From positions 1 to 38,388 of the forward strand of contig CAYUNR010000008.1 in the NCBI GenBank assembly GCA_964446295.1: 38,388 nucleotides of DNA, written 5' to 3'. Within the stretch, counting starts at the first letter, position 1, and each line of letters begins with the position of its first letter. Positions 32,507 through 38,388 of the stretch are shown here, one piece after another. The notes under the pieces were generated by a model. The model made no database searches. It was given only the letters and a program-made list of their open reading frames with translations, and had not been told where the DNA came from. This DNA comes from CAITNM01 sp964446295. Its GTDB lineage: Bacteria > Pseudomonadota > Alphaproteobacteria > Paracaedibacterales > CAITNM01. A program made the position numbers and the translations under genes.

Positions 32507-33472
32507 ATGCGAAAAAAATTAATACTAACAGTTGTAGGTGTGGTAGGAGTTGTTTTATTTTTCAACGCATCTTCAACACGTGCCACCAGTGACGAAATTG
32601 TCGTTTCTATAAAACCTCTGCACAGCTTGGTTTGTGCGCTCACTAAAAGTGTTACAAACCCTACCTTATTGTTAGATGGAAACACCTCACCTCATCATGC
32701 TCAGTTGGTACCCTCACAGGTGCTGGCTATGAAAAATGCAAAAATACTAATTTGGGTTGGTCCTGCTTATGAACAGCCGCTCTTTAAACACGTGAAAAAA
32801 CTGGAAAACAATGTCTTAACATTACAAGATGATTCATCAATTAAACTAAAACCGCTTCGCACAGGAACGTTTTGGGATGAAAAATCATGTTGTGCTCATG
32901 GTCATCACGAAGATCACGACCATAATCATCATCATGAAGAATCTGATGCTATCAATCTAGATGGGCATATATGGTTAGATCCTTTAATGATGACACAAGT
33001 GGTAGATGTTATTTTGCAGCATTTAAAAAAACTATACCCAAATCATCAAGGGTTATTAACCAGAAATGCAAATGATTATAAGAAGCGCCTAGAAGCATTG
33101 CATCAAGATTTATTAAAAAAAATGAAGCCTTACAAAGGTAAAACGTACATTATCCAGCACGATGGTAATCAATATTTTGATAACGCTTATAATGTAAAAA
33201 CAATAGCAACCATTTCTCTTGACCCAAGCATTCCTCCAAGTGCTGGACATATGCTGAAAATTCGAAAGGCCATTAATGATGGTAAAATTCACCCTAAGTG
33301 TTTATATGCAGAACGACAAATGGATGGTGCATTAGCTAGAAGCTACGCAGATACACTGAAGCTACCATTTGCTGTTGTTGATTATTTAGGGGCAGACGTC
33401 CCTGCAGGCGAAGATGCTTACGCAGTTCTAATGAACGCGTATGTAAACGCATTCATTGAAGGAATTAAATAA
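32507..33472 (+). CDS. znuA: Zinc ABC transporter substrate-binding protein (ZnuA-like)
   Basis: About 321 residues from the ATG at 32507, supported by AAGGGG upstream; an in-frame GTG at 32495 is less likely. A signal peptide (LTVVGVVGVVLFFNASSTRA) leads to the cluster A-I metal-binding fold. Metal-ligand contexts are 'SIKPLHSLVCAL', 'NTSPHHAQLVPSQV' and 'DGHIWLDPLM', with a terminal Asp/Glu region. A His/Asp-rich loop (HGHHEDHDHNHHHEE) near residue 130 is typical of ZnuA and serves zinc capture. It binds Zn(II) in the periplasm for a ZnuBC importer, but no permease or ATPase gene is adjacent. It may be controlled by Zur, but no operator was recognised. Confidence 0.88.
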   Translation: MRKKLILTVVGVVGVVLFFNASSTRATSDEIVVSIKPLHSLVCALTKSVTNPTLLLDGNTSPHHAQLVPSQVLAMKNAKILIWVGPAYEQPLFKHVKKLENNVLTLQDDSSIKLKPLRTGTFWDEKSCCAHGHHEDHDHNHHHEESDAINLDGHIWLDPLMMTQVVDVILQHLKKLYPNHQGLLTRNANDYKKRLEALHQDLLKKMKPYKGKTYIIQHDGNQYFDNAYNVKTIATISLDPSIPPSAGHMLKIRKAINDGKIHPKCLYAERQMDGALARSYADTLKLPFAVVDYLGADVPAGEDAYAVLMNAYVNAFIEGIK

Positions 33473-33481
33473 AACATAGAG

Positions 33482-33558
33482 TGGTGGGCCCGACAGGACT
33501 CGAACCTGTGACATCCCCGTTATGAGCGGGGGGTTCTAACCAACTGAACTACAGGCCC
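33482..33558 (-). tRNA. tRNA with CAT anticodon (Ile2 or Met)
   Basis: 77 nt with encoded CCA (plus 33482-33484). Acceptor GGGCCTG pairs with CGGGCCC with one T-G pair. D stem GTTC/GAAC. Anticodon stem CCCCG/CGGGG encloses CTCATAA, anticodon CAT. T arm ACAGG-TTCGAGT-CCTGT. The GGGCC acceptor resembles alphaproteobacterial tRNA-Ile, so a lysidine-modified tRNA-Ile2 is slightly favoured over elongator tRNA-Met; an initiator tRNA is unlikely because the acceptor end is fully paired. Confidence 0.88.
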
Positions 33559-33680
33559 AACTTAAGAAATATGCCCCAAATCAGCGAGTTGGTCAATATT
33601 TGTTGTACGTAAAGTGCTGTTTGCAACTGCACTTATTGTCAGATTTTTTCTGGGGTTCCAAGCATGCAGCCATGTTCTGG

Positions 33681-34349
33681 TTATGGTCTGTATGTCATTC
33701 CTGACAGGTCATACATTTGTCTGGTAGAACAGCGTGTACTTTCTGTTACTAGATCAGAAAGTGGAGTTCTAATGTCTTGCAGATCTTTCATCATAAGAAG
33801 CAGCAGTCGTTTGTGCATCACTAAAATCTTAATCATTTCACAGAATTCAGCATAAGTAATATCTCTAAATGCTAATTCATTTTTCCTCATTGCTCTTTTA
33901 AATTCATCTTGTTGAAGTGTTTTTTCTAGCATTTCAGTAGCTTCGATAATCTGAGGTAACACATAAATCGCAGAATCAATATTATCTAGTAATTGCTTAA
34001 CTGTTGTTTGTTGTTCCGGTAATGCTGTTTCAGGGCCTTCAGCATTTTTTATTTTATTAATTGCTCCAAACAAAAATGGCACCTGGGTAAGTTTACGTGC
34101 GTATTCGCCATACAAAGGATGTTCCATTATTACATTACAAATTCTTTCAATTTTAGGCCACAGTGACAACAATGTGCTTTCGTAACCAGCTATATTTGTT
34201 TCTCCAAGATTTAGATTTTTCTTCAATGTTTGTAATCGTCCAGTGCGAGAATCATCTGAACAACTTGTGATAAGAGTATCGAAATTAGTAATGGGTGCCC
34301 AAGCAACTGAGCACATAGCGATAGCACAAAGTAATTTCATCTTTGTCAC
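33681..34349 (-). CDS. Exported protein of unknown function
   Basis: 222 residues. A short signal peptide (MKLLCAIAMCSVAWA) is followed by a mostly helical, charged mature region, for example 'QTTVKQLLDNIDSAIYVLPQ' and 'MIKILVMHKRLLLLMMKDL'. The latter hydrophobic stretch is amphipathic rather than a clear membrane segment. Starts at Met1 or Met4. No domain recognised. Such short exported helical proteins are common in intracellular bacteria and may be lineage-specific. It is divergent from polA across a gap that contains a palindrome. Confidence 0.6.
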   Translation of the reverse strand: MTKMKLLCAIAMCSVAWAPITNFDTLITSCSDDSRTGRLQTLKKNLNLGETNIAGYESTLLSLWPKIERICNVIMEHPLYGEYARKLTQVPFLFGAINKIKNAEGPETALPEQQTTVKQLLDNIDSAIYVLPQIIEATEMLEKTLQQDEFKRAMRKNELAFRDITYAEFCEMIKILVMHKRLLLLMMKDLQDIRTPLSDLVTESTRCSTRQMYDLSGMTYRP

Positions 34350-34453
34350 TTAATTAAATCATCATTTTTATATTATAAAACTAAACTATTAAGTATCTAT
34401 TAATAAAAATATCAATCTGTTGAAATATGCTCTATTTTTTGCTGAAATTTTTC

Positions 34454-34470
34454 TCACTGATATACAGTGA
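34454..34470. promoter_or_regulatory. Perfect inverted repeat upstream of polA
   Basis: TCACTGATATACAGTGA has 6-bp arms around a 5-base ATATA centre, between two divergent genes. The size fits a dimeric regulator site. It is not an alphaproteobacterial LexA site (GTTC-N7-GTTC). Confidence 0.4.
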
Positions 34471-34547
34471 AGCTTAGTCTTATGAAACTCTTGCATTTAT
34501 AAGTAATTACGATAGGGTATAAGCACTTTATTTAGTGCGTATAATCA

Positions 34548-37235
34548 ATGACTCTTCATCTAGTTGATGGCTCCGGCTATATTTTTCGTGCGTATTATGC
34601 ATTGCCACCACTTACTAGTCCTAATGGCACGCCAGTGGGTGCGGTATATGGTTTTTGCAATATGCTACACCGACTTATTGAAAAAGTTGATGGTGACCGT
34701 TTATTGGTGATTTTTGACGCAGGTCGTAAAACCTTTCGTCAAGATATTTATCCAGAATACAAAGCTCATAGACCATCACCACCAGATGATTTAATTCCTC
34801 AATTTTCACTTATTCGCCAAGCTTGCATTGCGTTTGGAGTGCCAATGGTTGAATTGCCAGGTTTTGAGGCGGATGATTTAATCGCAGCTTACGCTAAAGC
34901 CTGCATTGCCAAAGGCGATAAAACTCAAATTATTTCCGCTGATAAAGACCTTATGCAATTGTTACGTCCAGGCGTTACCATGTGGGACCCTATGAAAAAC
35001 AAACCGATTGATGAACAGGTCGTGCTTGAAAAATTTGGGGTGACCCCCGATAAGGTTATTGATGTGCAGGCCTTATGTGGAGACAGCAGTGACAATATTC
35101 CAGGTGTTCCAGGTTTTGGCCCAAAAACGGCCGCAGAACTTATTCAAACGTTTGGAAGCTTAGAAAATTTGCTAGAGAAAATTTCAGAAATCAAACAGCC
35201 ACGTCGTCGTGATTTGCTAACAGAACACGCCGAGTTAGCAAGAATATCAAAAAAATTAGTCACGTTAGATGAGAACGCGCCATTACCTGTTGCTTATAGT
35301 GAAATCGCACCGGTTGAAAGAAAATTTGAACAGCGTGATAGCTTTTTAAAAGAGCTTGGTTTCTTAAGCTTAATGAAGCGTTTGCAAATGGCAGATGGAT
35401 ATTTTGAAGCATCTAAATCAATCGCTCAACCAGTTGATTACACATGCATCACCGATATTGATACGTTAAAGCAGTGGATAGATGAAGCAACATCAATTGG
35501 CAAAGTTGTAATTGATTGTGAAACAACATCGCTTAATGCCATGCAGGCAAAGCTTGTTGGTTTATCTTTGGGGATTCCAATTGATTCTGGTTACAAAGCA
35601 GCTTATGTGCCTTTTGCTCATCAAACAGAAGGGCGTCAAATTCCCTTTGATGCGGCAAAAACATTGCTACAACCTTTTCTGGAAAATGCTGCCATTTTGA
35701 AAATCGGGCATAACTTGAAATATGACCTGTTAGTACTTCGTCAACATGGTTTTGAAGTGAATACACTCGATGATACTATGCTGATGTCTTATGTTTTGCA
35801 TGGTGGTGAACATGGCCATGGAATGGACGAATTAGCCCTTAAATATTTAAACAGAACCACTATTACGTTTGCTGAAGTGGCCGGTAAGGGCAAAGCCCAA
35901 AAAACCTTCGATATGGTTGAAATTCCAATCGCCACAACGTACGCAGCAGAAGATGCAGAAATAACTGGGTTGCTGTGTAACACATTCAAGCCTGAACTTA
36001 GCAAAAACCAAGTAAGTGCTGTCTATGAGTTAACCGAACGTCCGCTAATCCCCGTTATTGTTTCAATGGAAGAAGCTGGTGTGTGTGTAGATTCAAACTG
36101 GCTAAAGCATTTAGGGCAAGATTTTTCCAAACGCATGGTAGACTTAACGCAAGAAATTTATACCCTTGCAGATTGTGAATTCAACATTGCATCACCAGCG
36201 CAGCTTGGGGAAATTTTATTTGATAAGCAAAAACTGCCAGGGGCCAAAAAAACCAAAACAGGTGCCTATAGTACCGATGTAGACGTTCTAGAAAAGCTTG
36301 TTGCACAGGGACATGCATTGCCTGAAAAAGTATTGGCTTGGCGCGGACTTGCTAAGTTGAATTCTACCTATGTTGAAGGCTTGCTAAACGCAATCAACCC
36401 AGCCACTGGTCGTGTGCACACCAGTTATTCTATGGTGGGTGCGGCTACTGGCAGATTGTCATCATCTGATCCAAATTTACAAAACATTCCTATTAAAAAT
36501 GAAGATGGACGAAAAATTCGCCAGGCATTTATTGCAAAGCCTGGTCATAAGCTTGTAAGCCTTGATTATTCACAAATTGAATTACGGCTTTTAGCACATT
36601 TTGCTGATGTTCCAACGTTGCAGCAGGCATTTTTAAATGGGGAAGATATTCACACACGCACTGCATCAGATGTGTTTGGGGTGCCCATGACCCACGTTAC
36701 ACCACAGCTTCGTAGGCGTGCTAAGGTTGTGAATTTTGGCATTATCTACGGTATTAGTGCATTTGGTCTGGCAAGGCAGCTTGGTACTTCTAACCAAGAA
36801 GCTAGTCAAATGATTAATGCCTATTTTGCGGGCTATCCTGGTATTGATGCGTACATTCGAAGTTACCATCGACAAGCGCGCGAACAAGGCTTCGTTATAA
36901 CACTTATGGGCCGTAAAGTGCACACTCCTGGCATTCTTGATAAAAATGGCATGGTTCGCCAGTTTGCTGAACGCCAGGCAATTAATGCACCGCTTCAGGG
37001 TAGTAATGCAGATATTATCAAAAGGGCGATGATCAAAATTCATGGGTTTTTAAAAACGTTCCCAACAAAATTATTGCTGCAAGTGCATGATGAATTGATT
37101 TTTGAAATTCCAGAAAGCGATGTAGCAAATGTTGCTCCTAAACTAAAAGAAATGATGGAAAATATTGTGCAACTGAAAGTTCCACTTGTTGTTGATATTG
37201 GCATTGGCGATAATTGGGACGCTGCCCATGGGTGA
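34548..37235 (+). CDS. polA: DNA polymerase I
   Basis: 895 residues with all three domains. The 5'-nuclease (1-290) shows 'LVDGSGYIFRAYYALPPLT', 'GFEADDLIAAYA' and 'QALCGDSSDNIPGVPGFGPKTA' (split at the helix-hairpin-helix). The 3'-5' exonuclease appears active: Asp323 and Glu325 in 'VVIDCETTSL', with 'AAEDAEITG' later. The polymerase has motif A 'SLDYSQIELRLLAHF' (Asp673), motif B 'RRRAKVVNFGIIYGIS' and motif C 'QVHDELIFE' (Asp848). Intact proofreading is noteworthy because many alphaproteobacterial relatives such as Rickettsia lack it. There is no Shine-Dalgarno; TATAAT lies 2 bases before the ATG. The 3' end overlaps hemW by 8 bp. Confidence 0.96.
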   Translation: MTLHLVDGSGYIFRAYYALPPLTSPNGTPVGAVYGFCNMLHRLIEKVDGDRLLVIFDAGRKTFRQDIYPEYKAHRPSPPDDLIPQFSLIRQACIAFGVPMVELPGFEADDLIAAYAKACIAKGDKTQIISADKDLMQLLRPGVTMWDPMKNKPIDEQVVLEKFGVTPDKVIDVQALCGDSSDNIPGVPGFGPKTAAELIQTFGSLENLLEKISEIKQPRRRDLLTEHAELARISKKLVTLDENAPLPVAYSEIAPVERKFEQRDSFLKELGFLSLMKRLQMADGYFEASKSIAQPVDYTCITDIDTLKQWIDEATSIGKVVIDCETTSLNAMQAKLVGLSLGIPIDSGYKAAYVPFAHQTEGRQIPFDAAKTLLQPFLENAAILKIGHNLKYDLLVLRQHGFEVNTLDDTMLMSYVLHGGEHGHGMDELALKYLNRTTITFAEVAGKGKAQKTFDMVEIPIATTYAAEDAEITGLLCNTFKPELSKNQVSAVYELTERPLIPVIVSMEEAGVCVDSNWLKHLGQDFSKRMVDLTQEIYTLADCEFNIASPAQLGEILFDKQKLPGAKKTKTGAYSTDVDVLEKLVAQGHALPEKVLAWRGLAKLNSTYVEGLLNAINPATGRVHTSYSMVGAATGRLSSSDPNLQNIPIKNEDGRKIRQAFIAKPGHKLVSLDYSQIELRLLAHFADVPTLQQAFLNGEDIHTRTASDVFGVPMTHVTPQLRRRAKVVNFGIIYGISAFGLARQLGTSNQEASQMINAYFAGYPGIDAYIRSYHRQAREQGFVITLMGRKVHTPGILDKNGMVRQFAERQAINAPLQGSNADIIKRAMIKIHGFLKTFPTKLLLQVHDELIFEIPESDVANVAPKLKEMMENIVQLKVPLVVDIGIGDNWDAAHG

Positions 37236-38340
37236 ACCCCAACCTATCTCCCTCTACATCCACTGGCCGTTTTGCCTATCAAAATGCCCTTATTGTGATT
37301 TCAACAGTCACGTGCGTGAAACGTACGGCGAAAAAGAATGGCAACAGGCGCTGTGTGCAGAGCTTCGGCGTGTTCGTGATTGGATTGGCCCTAGGCTGTT
37401 AACGACTATTTTTTTCGGTGGAGGCACACCATCACTTATGCAACCACAAACTGTTGAAGCTATCATCAGCGAAGCATGCAAGTTATGGTCCACCTCTCCT
37501 GACCTTGAAATTACTTTAGAGGCAAACCCAAACAGCGTTGAAGTGGGAAAATTTCAACAGCTGGCCCAAGTAGGGGTGAATCGCATTTCTATTGGGGTGC
37601 AATCACTACGACCCGAACGCTTACAAAATCTGGGAAGAAAACACAACGTTGAAGAAGCAATTAAGGCTATTCACACAGCTCAAGAAACATTTAAGCGTGT
37701 TAGCTTTGACTTGATTTATGCAACACCAGGTCACACTCCTGATGAATGGCAACCAGAGCTCGAACAGGCCCTTGCTTTTGGCACTGAGCATTTGTCGTTG
37801 TATCAGCTAACTATTGAACCAAATACAGCATTTGAACGCTTGCATGCCCAAGGAACTTTAGTTTTACCGGTTGATGACTTGGCGGCAGATATGTACGAGC
37901 TAACAAATTCACTTTGTGCAGCACAAGGATTGCAAGCGTATGAAGTTTCAAATTATGCAAAACCAGGCGCTGAGTGTCAGCATAATTTAACTTATTGGCG
38001 CTATGGCGAATACATAGGTGTTGGTCCTGGTGCCCATGGTCGGGTGGCCGTAAATGGAAAATATTTAGCGACTAAACAGTACCGCACACCAGAGCGCTGG
38101 CTTAAAGAATCCATTCGTGACGAAGAATGCCTGGCACTATCTGCCGATGAACAAGAACAAGAACGAGTACTCATGGGCCTGCGCACAACCGAAGGTATTG
38201 CTTGGAATAAACCAATAACGAATGAAATTCAAACCCTTATCAACGAAGATTTTTTAACAGACGCGAATGGTAAACTAACCGCAACAGTAAAGGGGCGTTT
38301 AACCTTGCAAGCAGTTCTGCGCTACGGATTCATGGATTAG
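37228..38340 (+). CDS. hemW: Radical SAM heme chaperone HemW
   Basis: About 370 residues from the ATG at 37228, chosen because 'MGEPQPISLYIHWPFC' is the normal N-terminus; longer readings run back into polA. HemW binds a [4Fe-4S] cluster through CxxxCxxC (CLSKCPYC, Cys16/20/23) and S-adenosylmethionine, and carries heme for insertion into proteins. 'FFGGGTPSLM', 'EANPNSVE', 'RISIGVQSL' and 'FDLIYATPG' are the radical-SAM core; 'NLTYWRYGEYIGVGPGAHGR' is HemW-specific. It lacks features of the coproporphyrinogen dehydrogenase HemN. It overlaps polA by 8 bp, an unusual coupling. Downstream to the window end nothing more is seen. Confidence 0.9.
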   Translation: MGEPQPISLYIHWPFCLSKCPYCDFNSHVRETYGEKEWQQALCAELRRVRDWIGPRLLTTIFFGGGTPSLMQPQTVEAIISEACKLWSTSPDLEITLEANPNSVEVGKFQQLAQVGVNRISIGVQSLRPERLQNLGRKHNVEEAIKAIHTAQETFKRVSFDLIYATPGHTPDEWQPELEQALAFGTEHLSLYQLTIEPNTAFERLHAQGTLVLPVDDLAADMYELTNSLCAAQGLQAYEVSNYAKPGAECQHNLTYWRYGEYIGVGPGAHGRVAVNGKYLATKQYRTPERWLKESIRDEECLALSADEQEQERVLMGLRTTEGIAWNKPITNEIQTLINEDFLTDANGKLTATVKGRLTLQAVLRYGFMD

Positions 38341-38388
38341 GTGGGTTTGTGTTTTACGTGTTTTTTTTATAAAATCAAATATTGGCTG

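Noticed and set aside
32488..32685. Minus-strand open frame over the znuA start
   Set aside because: It is the complement of a well-supported gene and has no domain or ribosome site.
34454..34470. LexA/SOS box at polA
   Set aside because: CTG-N5-CAG is too short for the CTG-N10-CAG type, and alphaproteobacterial LexA uses GTTC-N7-GTTC.
1..38388. CRISPR array, prophage or integrative element
   Set aside because: No regularly spaced repeats, integrase, transposase or phage structural genes were seen on either strand.

Overview
The window looks like a piece of an AT-rich alphaproteobacterial chromosome. The tsaE-amgK-murU order, an LsrB/VtlR-type LysR protein, the form of LpxC, a class II ribonucleotide reductase and alphaproteobacterial-looking tRNAs all point that way. 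Many decayed genes, many exported proteins of unknown function and the low GC content suggest a host-associated lineage such as the Holosporales/Paracaedibacter-like bacteria. That placement is inference. No rRNA, phage, insertion sequence or CRISPR array was seen.

Layout. 1-3.6 kb: an FlhF-like SRP-type GTPase, then an EmrA/EmrB-type multidrug efflux pair. 3.8-5.5 kb: a short autotransporter-passenger-like exported protein ending at a terminator, then an antisense, frameshifted gene remnant. 5.5-8.5 kb: an exported methyltransferase, a nucleoside-deaminase-type amidohydrolase, and a convergent DUF2975/Xre membrane-regulator pair. 8.7-13.6 kb: housekeeping genes: hemD, a LysR regulator, lpxC, and the overlapping operon tsaE-amgK-murU. 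13.6-18.8 kb: a transport cluster with a small exported protein, a fusion of a cyclic-nucleotide-binding-like domain to an SLC13-like permease, two solute-binding proteins, and a lytic transglycosylase behind a very good sigma-54 promoter match. 18.85-24.2 kb: an accessory amino-acid/kinase cluster with a DauR-like regulator, a PLP aminotransferase, a frameshifted ornithine cyclodeaminase-family gene, an APH(6)-type kinase, a second exported methyltransferase-like protein and a HAD phosphatase. The kinase-HAD junction is duplicated on both sides of the methyltransferase gene. 24.3-31.6 kb: dksA-like, ada, an M50 protease, nrdJ, plsY and a PduO-type cobalamin adenosyltransferase. 31.6-34.35 kb: tRNA-Pro(TGG), a decayed GT10 fucosyltransferase fragment with an in-frame tandem duplication, a ZnuA-like zinc-binding protein, a CAT-anticodon tRNA and an unknown exported protein. 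34.5-38.3 kb: polA and hemW.

How the genes may work together. AmgK and MurU form a peptidoglycan-sugar salvage step. The adenosyltransferase can supply the adenosylcobalamin that NrdJ needs. HemD (tetrapyrrole synthesis) and HemW (heme chaperone family) lie at separate sites. The strongest candidates for undescribed biology are the CNB-SLC13 permease with its two binding proteins, the exported methyltransferases, and the rearranged kinase/HAD/methyltransferase island.
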